A stretch of 23,148 bases of DNA, taken from assembly GCA_052034135.1 (NCBI GenBank), contig JBPOJC010000017.1, forward strand, positions 1 to 23,148. The letters are read 5' to 3'. Below, one piece after another: positions 15,746 to 23,148 of the stretch (the stretch's first letter is position 1; each line of letters opens with the position of its first letter). The notes under the pieces are model-generated. The model was not told where the DNA came from and did no database searches. It was given only the letters and a program-made list of their open reading frames with translations. The translations under genes were made by a program, and so were the position numbers. This stretch comes from JAGPKI01 sp052034135 (GTDB taxonomy: Bacteria > Caldisericota > Caldisericia > UBA6126 > JAGPKI01).

Positions 15746-18700
15746 TTATTTATTAACAATTATGCTTTTAGTTTCAGCAATCCATTCAACTTCAGCACCA
15801 AGAGTTTCAGAAACAAAACGTAATGGCACAAATGTCCTTCCGGCTACAATCTCGGGAGCAACATCAAGCTCTACGGTCTCGCTTTTTTCACCTCTTCTGA
15901 CTACGGCACGCTTTTCCCCTATAATAAGTTCAATATGGATTGTATCAAAATCATAAGTAACCATTTTCTTATCGGCAATCCAGCCAACTATGGCACCAAA
16001 AGCTTCACCAATAAATCTCATAGGAAGCATTGTTCGGCTGTTTTTAATATAGGGTGGGGCATCGAGTCTATATTCCTTATCATTAACAAATGCAAGAGCG
16101 TTCCCTATCTGAAGTTTAATTGTAATCTTGGCTACGACTGCAACAGAAGTAGAATATTCTTTACCAGTAATCTTGTCTTTAACAGAGAATGTAATTCCAT
16201 TAAGTCCTGCTACCACTGGCAATTCAACAGTTCCGTCAAAAGAACCATCTTGAGCTATTGAGATAGTTATTGGAGTTTCCATTTTTCCTAAAATATAAAC
16301 GTTTAAAGTATCTGCATTAACAGGATCAATCCTTCCGATTACTCTAATTGAGGCAGTTAATTGATAAGAACCTCCTCCAATAGGTTTTAGGTAAGGATTT
16401 ATAATGGATAAGCTTTTTGGTGAAGTTATGGTAATAGTAATCTCTGATGGAATAACGTAACTAACTCTTATTCTTGGTGTTATGCTCCTGTTTCCTGCTT
16501 CATCTGTCGCAACTATGTCAATAATATTGTCTCCCACTTCGAGAGTAATTGTGACAGTAAATCTGTTATCCGTAATTGTTGCAGTTTTTCCATTAACAGT
16601 AACAGTAAAATTATTTGCTTCTGAAACTTCTCCTTCAACAACTATTTCGGGGTTATTAAACACTGACCCTTCTGTAGGCCTTGTAACCGTAACAACAGGC
16701 GGACGAGTATCAACTTTAAATTGCATGCTCTTCTTTGGCTCATCATCAAATCCTTCAGCAGTTGAGTAATAGTTTAATATATGTATTCCTTCAGGAGCAG
16801 TGATCGATCCACCAGTATATAACTGGAATGTTTGATCGTCCCAGGAATAATAAATCTTTGCAGAGGTTACATCGTTAGTAAATATTATATTAGGAGCGAT
16901 TGTATACCATCCAGCCAAACCATTTGGATTTTCTGGATTCACTGTAACTTTTGTTTCAAGAACCATACCAATTCTATATGGAGTAGATATTACTGGCATA
17001 GGCTCTGCTTGTGTTGCAACAGAAATGGTATACTCTCCAGACTCATCTGGATTCTTTACTCCGCTAATTGTAAGTGTTACATTGCTTTGTGAAGATATTG
17101 CAATGGGCGTATTTATAATAACTGATACACCGTCTCTTATTTCTGGCGTAACTGTACATACGACGCCATTAACAGTAACTTGATACGCTTGAATTGAAGG
17201 CAATCTATAACGCCTATCGAAAGTAACTGTGATTGTATCTCCAACTTTGAGTTCTCCAAATGCTCCCGTTCTAAAGCTTATTGTATAAGTAACATTCTCA
17301 GCAGAAACAATACTTGAAGATAAACTCACTTTTACATCACCAAGAAGAGATGTTCCAATTTGATAAGCAGCAGATTCAACAGGATTAGTCTCTTTTGATG
17401 TAAAGACTTTAAGTTTATACATACCATCCTTTGTAGGATTTTGAACTTTTGCTTCAGTAAGTATAATCACAGTCACAGTCGAGTCGTTTTCTACTCTCAC
17501 AGGAAGGAAAAGAGTAATTTTTCTTTGAGCAATATCAATTTGAGGTCTTACCTGTAAAGGAGTACCATTTACAGTAATTGCATTAGCAGGAATAGTTGAA
17601 GGCAAAACTGTATCAGAAGGAAATATTATTGTTATTGAATCTGTATTAATATTTAGAGCACCTGCTCCTCCAACGGTGAACTTAATAGTATATGTTGCGA
17701 AAACTCCAGGCACAATTGGAGAAACTGTAACAGTAACATCTCTTAGATTTGAAACTATAATTTTGTAGTTAGCAGTAGAAGTTGGTATAGAATCAGTTGA
17801 AGTTGCAATCATTATCTTATAATCATCTTTAGGAGTTTTAGGATTTACTATTCCAGCAGAAACTGGAAACTTAACTTTTACAATAGAATTCGGCTGTATG
17901 TCAATAGGTACAATAAGTGTTATGGTACTTCTTATTGAGTCTATTTCGAGTGGTAAAGTGCAAGGAGTATCATTTACAGTTACAATATCACTCTTTATTG
18001 AATCAGGTATATTAGTTTCTGCTGGAAATATGAGTGTTATTGTACCTGAATCTTTTGCTAAAAATCCAGTTTCGGAGGTTTTGAATGTTATTATATATTC
18101 AGCTGCAGTTGCTGTTGTATTAGGATTTATTTCAACTCTTCCATCAGTAATTCTTGTACTCTTAACTTCAACTGAGGGACTTAAAACAATGCTCTTTAAA
18201 GTCCCTCCAGGCCCTTTACTTTTAACAACAAAAGTAAATGTCCCAGGAATAGATGGAACTGTAACATTTGAATACGTTATTGAAATTTTTTGATTTATTC
18301 CAAGTTTCATTATTGGAACGGTTATTGTATCTCCTAAAACTTCTATTGAACCAACCTCTCCGTCTGTTTCTTTAATTTTTACATACCCCTCACCTGTAGA
18401 AGTTAAGGTTGGCCTGCTCCAACCTTCAGGAATTGTAATGGATATTGCACCACCATCCATAACCGCATCCGCTGTAAATGTTATAGTGAAAGTTTGTCCA
18501 ATTGCACCTGCTGAAGCAGATGAAGGAGATATAGTAGCACGCCCTGAACCATCAGCAACTGAAACCACATTAACTATAGGCGAAGAAGCTATTTCTTCAA
18601 GAGGTGAAGAAGTATCCTTTCTTGCTTTGATAATAAATTTATATTCAGCAGGAGTATCTGGGGCAGTAACACGACTATACGATACTGAGAAACTTCCGCC

Positions 18701-21700
18701 TCTACTCATCCTAACAACAGTGATACGAATAATTCGACCATCAATCGTAGGAGGTATAGAAATATTTACTCCTGAACCAGCCAGTGCATCAACAAAACCC
18801 TGTGCTCCCGGAGTATTAGTAGGAGCAGGGAAACCTTCTGGAATGTTTATTTCTACTATTCCATTATTAATATCCTGAAGGGCGCTTACAGAAATAGTAA
18901 AAGAAATATCTGTCTGCTTAGCTCTTACAGTTGCTGGAGCAATAGATGCAGTAACAACTTCACCTTCCGGTGGTGGAGGTGGTAGTGGCTCAGTTGATAC
19001 AGTAATAGAAGCAGTAGCTTCTTTAGTTATACCACCAAAGGTGGCAGTTGCTTTAATGGTGCCACTGCCTGCGTTAGCGCCTGTAAAAGTTGTGCTTTTG
19101 CCTTTTATAGGGCTTATTGTTCCAATTGTACCAGTAATAGACCAATCAAATTCAATGTCTAAAATATTACCAAGTTCATCTTTAGCTTCTCCTCTGAATA
19201 CTTGAGTTCCTCCAATGGAAACAGTTGCGGAAGATGGAATAACTGTTACAGATTCCAAAGAAGCTGATATTGTAATTTGAGCTTCTGCAGTTAAAGTAAC
19301 TCCACCTCCTGATACCTGAACAATAAGTTTTCCTTTTCCAGGAGTCTGTCCAGCGGTAAAATTTACTTCTTTATTAGTAGTAGAATCCAGAGAGCCAATA
19401 ACTCCTTGAACCGACCAATTATAAGCGACCCCAACTGTTATTTCGTTGCCATTCTCATCCTTTGGAATTGCAGTAAATTTCTTTGCTTCGCCTTTTGCCA
19501 AAGTTACTGAAGAAGGATTTACTTCTACGCTCGTTAATACAAATGCTCCACAAATTTCATAAATGTGGGATTCCACAAACCTATTATCTATGTCGCTTCC
19601 ATTTCCGTCTGTCCTGATTTTAAGTCTATAACTTCCAATAGGAGGGTTTGTAATTCTTGTATCTGGTAAAAATTCAACTGTTACGACTGAAAGAGCATTT
19701 ATGTTCTCCGGTATTTTTATCTTTACAACTTGTCCATTAACTTCTACTTGAGGAAAAGCGCCAACATTAGCAGGTTTACCATTAATCAATACATTGCTGC
19801 CTGTAATAACAGATGGAAGTTTAGTCAGATAAGGAAATTCAATAATTATAAAATTACCGGCAGATAAAGCATCAGTTATAGCAAATTGCAATTTATAGGT
19901 AACAAACGATATATCCTGTGTACAAGGATTTACTGAAACATTAGCAGAAGATAGTCCCTCAATAACATATGGATTCGATTTTGCATAAACTGGTTCAGAA
20001 GAGGTAGAAACCTTTAGAGTATAATTACCAGGATTTGTTGGATTTCTAATTCCAGCAAGTTCCGAAAAGATTACCTGAACAGGTGTAGAAGCAGGTATAT
20101 CTGTAGGGACTTTTAAAGTAACAGTTCGAGTAGCAACATCCACTGTCGGCAATTCAGAGAGAGTAATAGGACTACCCGATCCAACTTTTATTTTAATGCT
20201 TCCCGCCGGAAAAGATTGTGGTATTGTTGTATCATATGGAAACATAACAGTAATTGTACCTAAATCTCTTGCAAGATTACCAGCAGGGCCAGTCTGAAAA
20301 TCTATTGTATACTGTACAATTGCATTAGGAGTACTTCCTTTGGGCTTAGGAAGAGTTAAATCAGAGACTGAAAGTGTAACGTTTGGAATAGTTATTGACG
20401 AAAATAAGCTAAATGGTATTGATTCAACAGGAGTTGGCTCTGAAGAAGTTAAAATCGCTAATCTATAAGAACCTACAGTTGATGGATTTGTAATTCCAGT
20501 AGTTGCTGCAAACAAAATTTTCACACTTCCGTTTGATGCAATATCAACAGGAGTAATTATCTCTATATATTTTAAAGAGGTGGTATTGTTTTGCACCTTA
20601 ACAATAGATGTAACTGGTGAATCATTTACAAATATTGAATTAGGAGGTATTGCTGTGGCAAGAAGAGGATATTGTGAAGGATTTGCATCAAACCCAGCAA
20701 TATAATCTGTTCCTGAATATGAGGGATCAAAGAATACAACAATTTTCCCAATATTCGCAGCTAAACTACCATTCGATCCAACATTAAATTCTATTGTGTA
20801 AGAGACATTAACTGCATTTATAGAAGGTGGATCAGATGTAACTTTTGGTATGCTGCTTGTGGAAAGTATTGTATAATAATTAGAATAGGCATCGATTGGC
20901 TGAGAAGATGTTCGTACTTTAAGTCTATATGAACCTGGAGTATCTGGGTTTGTTATTTTTGCTCCTTTTAAGAATTTTACACAAACTTCACTATCAGGAA
21001 CGATATTTATTGGAACTACAAATCTTATAGATTGTCCTTCAACTATAACTGGTGGTATAGAAGAATTAGTAGGATCGCATGGAGTACCGCTTCCAATCTT
21101 AATATCTGAAGGATTTATAGTGGATGGAAGCTTTGTTCCTTCTGGAAATGTCACAGTAATAGTGCTCGAATTGGCAGAAAGAGCAGATGTTGCATTTGAA
21201 CCAATCTTAAAAGATATTAAATATTCAGCAATATTTCCGGATGTTTTTGGATTTGGATAAGAAGATCCAACAATAACATTTTTCACAGCTTCTCCAATAG
21301 AATAGATATAAGATTCTATCGCGATCGGTTCTTTAGTAGTCCATGCAACAACTGTATAATTGCCAGGATTAGCTGGATTTTGTAGCCCTGCTGATAATAA
21401 AATTTGAATAGTTATCTCGCTTGATGATTTAATATCAATTGGAGTTAAAATCTCAATCCATCTGTAGTTTGCCCAACCGGGAGGATTATCAACATTAGAA
21501 GGTAAAGCTGCACCAGTAGAAACAACTGCATAAACATTTAAATAAACCCCATTTACTTTAATTGTTGATGGAGCAAGATTGCCAGTTATTGGTGTAGTAT
21601 AAGAATCGCCATTAAAAGCAATATAGAGTTTATCTACATTGGCTGTTAAATCTCCCTGAGTGCCCGTTTTAAATGCTATAGAATACTCAGCATTTTCAGA

Positions 21701-23148
21701 TACAACAGAGGGTACAGGTAAAACAGTTGGCTTATCAATGGTTGACCTTATTAGATACGATCTTGAAACCCCGTAATTAGGTTGGATGCTTGTTTTAATT
21801 TGTAATGTATATAATCCTGCATTTGATGGATTCTGAATATTTGCTGATAAGCATATTAATATATATACATTTGAACCAGCTGGAATATCCATTGGAACTG
21901 TTATAGTTAATTCATTTCCTTTTATTGATGGTGCTTGATTTAAAATTTGCCCGGTTGGAGGTGGGCACTTTACTGAATCAGGATTTCCTGTTCCCCATAT
22001 AGGTGTCGTAGAGATATATATAGAACCTGGTGAAATAGTTGATGAAACCTTTGTATCTGCTGGAAAAGAAATAGTAATTGTCCCAATATTAGCTTGTAGG
22101 GCAGGTTTAGAAGATGATGTTTTAAAGTGTATTAGATACTGTGCATTTAATTTAATAGCATTCGGGCTTGGTAAAACTGATCTTAAATCAGTAGGCGGAT
22201 TAAAGCCAGGAAATGCTACTGAATCAACAATATTATAAAGAGCTGATTCTATTTTAATAGTTTCAAGAGAAGTATATACATAACCAAAGAAATTCCCTTC
22301 ATTTGATGGATTTTGGAATCCACAAGAAGATAGGAAAACAACAGTAATAGCTTGATTTTGTCTCAAATCAACTGGAGTTGTAATCTCAATCCTGCTTCCA
22401 TTTGTACTTATACCAGAAGAAGGCATATCTGTAAAAGTCATTCCTGTAACGCTGCTTATAAGTGTTGTAAAAGTACCATTAACTATTATTGTAGCTGGTT
22501 GTAATGAAGTTAAAGTAGTTGTGGCAGGAATTTCTACTATGATTTTGTCATGATTGGCGCTTAATGGAATTAATCCAAGTTTAAACTCTACCTTATACTC
22601 AACTTGAGTTGCATTAATATTATTTGGCATTGGAGTTATTTTGACTTCCGTTACAGAAGAACCTATAGAATATGAAGGAGATACTCTAAAATATGGTTGA
22701 GCTGATGTCATTACTTGAAGAGTGTACATGCCTGGTTTTGTTGGATTTTTTACTCCAGTAGTTTCCAAGAAAGTTATCGTAACCTCATCTCCTGCAGTAA
22801 TTGCAGCTGGCACAGTAATAGTAACACGGGTCCCTGAAACAGTTGGAACTACATTAAGAGATTGAGGTGGATTTAAACCTATTTTGATAGTTATTCCACT
22901 TGTAGGTATATTTGTGGGAACAGTTGTACCGGTAGGAAAAACTATAGTAATAGTACCGCTATTGGCAAGTAACCCCGTACCCACCTTTATTTTTATTTCA
23001 TACTTAGCAGGAACACTTACAGCAGGTGGATCTACCGTAACAGAGATAACATCAACTGCATCAGTTATCAGGTAATAAGGAGAATCCATTAAAATTGGCT
23101 CTTTGCTTGTTCTAACATAACCTTTATAGTTACCAGCTATAGGGTTTT
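15746..23148 (-). CDS. Giant modular Ig-like surface protein with C-terminal stalk domain, 5' end outside window
   Basis: Paralogue and upstream neighbour of the 8175-15704 gene. The frame is open through the right edge: codons upstream of the ATG at 23089 read NPIAGNYKGYVRTSKEP, the normal end of a repeat module, so that Met is internal and the N-terminus, presumably with a signal peptide, is missing. Numbering from that Met: eight full modules (to 1184), two BIG-like domains (1185-1368), a PLPPPPPEG linker, two domains with EINIPEGFPAP and ITIPEGWSRP motifs (1377-1647), three modules (1648-2045), an OmpL47-like domain (2046-2131), Ig-like domains (2132-2321, ATDEAGNRS) and a stalk domain (2322-2447). 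No catalytic domain is seen. It is probably secreted and surface-exposed; its partner or ligand is unknown. Confidence 0.92.
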   Translation of the reverse strand, partial: NPIAGNYKGYVRTSKEPILMDSPYYLITDAVDVISVTVDPPAVSVPAKYEIKIKVGTGLLANSGTITIVFPTGTTVPTNIPTSGITIKIGLNPPQSLNVVPTVSGTRVTITVPAAITAGDEVTITFLETTGVKNPTKPGMYTLQVMTSAQPYFRVSPSYSIGSSVTEVKITPMPNNINATQVEYKVEFKLGLIPLSANHDKIIVEIPATTTLTSLQPATIIVNGTFTTLISSVTGMTFTDMPSSGISTNGSRIEITTPVDLRQNQAITVVFLSSCGFQNPSNEGNFFGYVYTSLETIKIESALYNIVDSVAFPGFNPPTDLRSVLPSPNAIKLNAQYLIHFKTSSSKPALQANIGTITISFPADTKVSSTISPGSIYISTTPIWGTGNPDSVKCPPPTGQILNQAPSIKGNELTITVPMDIPAGSNVYILICLSANIQNPSNAGLYTLQIKTSIQPNYGVSRSYLIRSTIDKPTVLPVPSVVSENAEYSIAFKTGTQGDLTANVDKLYIAFNGDSYTTPITGNLAPSTIKVNGVYLNVYAVVSTGAALPSNVDNPPGWANYRWIEILTPIDIKSSSEITIQILLSAGLQNPANPGNYTVVAWTTKEPIAIESYIYSIGEAVKNVIVGSSYPNPKTSGNIAEYLISFKIGSNATSALSANSSTITVTFPEGTKLPSTINPSDIKIGSGTPCDPTNSSIPPVIVEGQSIRFVVPINIVPDSEVCVKFLKGAKITNPDTPGSYRLKVRTSSQPIDAYSNYYTILSTSSIPKVTSDPPSINAVNVSYTIEFNVGSNGSLAANIGKIVVFFDPSYSGTDYIAGFDANPSQYPLLATAIPPNSIFVNDSPVTSIVKVQNNTTSLKYIEIITPVDIASNGSVKILFAATTGITNPSTVGSYRLAILTSSEPTPVESIPFSLFSSITIPNVTLSVSDLTLPKPKGSTPNAIVQYTIDFQTGPAGNLARDLGTITVMFPYDTTIPQSFPAGSIKIKVGSGSPITLSELPTVDVATRTVTLKVPTDIPASTPVQVIFSELAGIRNPTNPGNYTLKVSTSSEPVYAKSNPYVIEGLSSANVSVNPCTQDISFVTYKLQFAITDALSAGNFIIIEFPYLTKLPSVITGSNVLINGKPANVGAFPQVEVNGQVVKIKIPENINALSVVTVEFLPDTRITNPPIGSYRLKIRTDGNGSDIDNRFVESHIYEICGAFVLTSVEVNPSSVTLAKGEAKKFTAIPKDENGNEITVGVAYNWSVQGVIGSLDSTTNKEVNFTAGQTPGKGKLIVQVSGGGVTLTAEAQITISASLESVTVIPSSATVSIGGTQVFRGEAKDELGNILDIEFDWSITGTIGTISPIKGKSTTFTGANAGSGTIKATATFGGITKEATASITVSTEPLPPPPPEGEVVTASIAPATVRAKQTDISFTISVSALQDINNGIVEINIPEGFPAPTNTPGAQGFVDALAGSGVNISIPPTIDGRIIRITVVRMSRGGSFSVSYSRVTAPDTPAEYKFIIKARKDTSSPLEEIASSPIVNVVSVADGSGRATISPSSASAGAIGQTFTITFTADAVMDGGAISITIPEGWSRPTLTSTGEGYVKIKETDGEVGSIEVLGDTITVPIMKLGINQKISITYSNVTVPSIPGTFTFVVKSKGPGGTLKSIVLSPSVEVKSTRITDGRVEINPNTTATAAEYIITFKTSETGFLAKDSGTITLIFPAETNIPDSIKSDIVTVNDTPCTLPLEIDSIRSTITLIVPIDIQPNSIVKVKFPVSAGIVNPKTPKDDYKIMIATSTDSIPTSTANYKIIVSNLRDVTVTVSPIVPGVFATYTIKFTVGGAGALNINTDSITIIFPSDTVLPSTIPANAITVNGTPLQVRPQIDIAQRKITLFLPVRVENDSTVTVIILTEAKVQNPTKDGMYKLKVFTSKETNPVESAAYQIGTSLLGDVKVSLSSSIVSAENVTYTISFRTGAFGELKVGDTITVTFDRRYRLPSIQAYQVTVNGVVCTVTPEIRDGVSVIINTPIAISSQSNVTLTISGVKNPDESGEYTISVATQAEPMPVISTPYRIGMVLETKVTVNPENPNGLAGWYTIAPNIIFTNDVTSAKIYYSWDDQTFQLYTGGSITAPEGIHILNYYSTAEGFDDEPKKSMQFKVDTRPPVVTVTRPTEGSVFNNPEIVVEGEVSEANNFTVTVNGKTATITDNRFTVTITLEVGDNIIDIVATDEAGNRSITPRIRVSYVIPSEITITITSPKSLSIINPYLKPIGGGSYQLTASIRVIGRIDPVNADTLNVYILGKMETPITISIAQDGSFDGTVELPVVAGLNGITFSVKDKITGKEYSTSVAVVAKITIKLQIGNALAFVNDKEYRLDAPPYIKNSRTMLPMRFIGEAFGAIVGWIADKKMVTYDFDTIHIELIIGEKRAVVRRGEKSETVELDVAPEIVAGRTFVPLRFVSETLGAEVEWIAETKSIIVNK
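15749..16126 (-). other. C-terminal stalk domain of the upstream giant protein
   Basis: The last ~126 residues read KLQIGNALAFVNDKEYRLD, MLPMRFIGEAFGAIVGW and GRTFVPLRFVSETLGAEVEW, the two-part Cu_amine_oxidN1-like pattern. It is clearly homologous to the end of the neighbouring giant protein, and in both cases the protein ends directly after it. Confidence 0.9.
16127..16954 (-). other. OmpL47-like and Ig-like domains of the upstream giant protein
   Basis: The region begins with NPENPNGLAGWYTIAPNIIF, and contains AKIYYSWDDQ and a VDTRPPVVTVTRP junction, the outline of OmpL47-type beta domains that follow a 'GWY-x-x-x-P' start. It continues into an Ig-like domain with VVEGEVSEA, VTVNGK and DIVATDEAGN. 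The neighbouring paralogue has the same order (ISPNGLNEWYITPP, AKIYYSID, DGTPPEI, RAVDEAGN). Confidence 0.8.
16955..18148 (-). repeat. C-terminal three-module array of the upstream giant protein
   Basis: Three copies of the giant-protein module begin at VEINPN, VTVTVSP and VKVSLSSS. The first two keep the (A/V)-x-x-x-N-P and T-S-(T/K) landmarks (SAGIVNPK with IATSTDS; KVQNPTK with VFTSKE). In the third copy the strand before N-P is shortened (LTISGVKNPDE, then VATQAEP), as it is in the first copy of the matching array in the other protein (LSIIGIYNPET). Confidence 0.82.
18149..18961 (-). other. Two insert domains (IPEG-W/F type) unique to the upstream giant protein
   Basis: After a proline-rich linker come two related ~135 aa domains. 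The second (SGRATISPSSASAG ... ITIPEGWSRPTLTSTGEGYV ... ITYSNVTVPSIPGTFTF) has the outline of a domain repeated in large secreted proteins of many bacteria. The first has EINIPEGFPAPTNTPGAQGFV and VSYSRVTAPDTPAEYKF at matching places. At this point the other giant protein has unrelated, invasin-like domains. Confidence 0.7.
18986..19537 (-). other. Pair of BIG-like Ig domains in the upstream giant protein
   Basis: Two BIG-type domains: VEVNPSSVTLAKGE, PKDENGNEI, NWSVQG and GKGKLIVQV; then VTVIPSSATVSIGG, AKDELGNI, DWSITGTIGTIS and GSGTIKATATFGG. They follow directly on a cysteine-flanked module, as in the paralogue. Confidence 0.88.
19538..23148 (-). repeat. N-terminal module array of the upstream giant protein (cut by right edge)
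   Basis: Eight complete modules and the tail of a ninth are visible; more may lie outside the window. The module tail repeats clearly: TGVKNPTKPGMYTLQVMTS, AGLQNPANPGNYTVVAWTT, AGIRNPTNPGNYTLKVSTS, TGITNPSTVGSYRLAILTS. Unit length varies (about 133-157 aa), mainly in the loop between the (V/I)-N-G strand and the second I-x-I-x-x-P strand. Cysteine pairs occur at 375/413, 671/703 and 1056/1180, numbered from the Met at 23089. Confidence 0.86.

Noticed and set aside
19538..23148. CRISPR-like or short tandem DNA repeat array
   Set aside because: The periodicity is at protein level, about 400-460 bp per unit with heavily diverged DNA; no short identical repeats with regular spacers are seen.

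Overview
The window is AT-rich bacterial DNA in which every gene reads on the minus strand, so transcription runs from the right edge to the left. The organism is probably a strictly anaerobic, possibly thermophilic, deep-branching bacterium. The evidence is a four-subunit ferredoxin-dependent 2-oxoacid oxidoreductase, the bacterial t6A set (tsaE, tsaB, rimI, tsaD), a Cys-rich small L28, several likely TTG starts, and enormous secreted Ig-like proteins ending in copper-amine-oxidase N-terminal-type (stalk) domains. Such proteins are familiar from low-GC anaerobes and lineages like Caldisericota. That placement is an inference and rests on no marker phylogeny.

Right two thirds (8175-23148): two giant tandem paralogous genes, 41 bp apart. 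The upstream one (15746 to the right edge) lacks its 5' end in this window. The downstream one (8175-15704, 2509 aa) is complete, with a signal peptide and a strong Shine-Dalgarno. Both are built from divergent copies of one ~130-155 aa beta-rich module with the signature A-G-(I/L)-x-N-P ... Y-x-L-x-V-x-T-S-x-E-P. Both follow the same order: a long module array, two BIG-like Ig domains, a two-domain insert that differs between the proteins, exactly three more modules, an OmpL47/Ig-like region, and a C-terminal stalk domain. They are probably giant cell-envelope or surface fibre proteins of unknown function.

Middle (7476-7904 and 5307-7385): a tsaE-tsaB-rimI-tsaD operon for the universal t6A37 tRNA modification, with RimI-type protein N-acetyltransferase. 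Between it and the giant genes lies a 270-bp non-coding spacer holding a ~100-bp inverted-repeat element of the 'TCTGGATTCCC ... GGGAATCCAGA' type, plus a possible tsaE promoter.

Left (1-5251): a near-perfect sigma70-type promoter (TTGACA-17-TATAAT) precedes rpmB. It is followed by an almost gapless, often overlapping string: winged-helix protein, ogt, tldD, porG, porD, porA, porB (cut by the left edge). The layout implies one transcript joining a ribosomal protein, a DNA alkylation-repair enzyme, a TldD protease and the central ferredoxin-linked 2-oxoacid oxidoreductase.

No tRNA, rRNA, CRISPR array, transposase or phage gene was seen.
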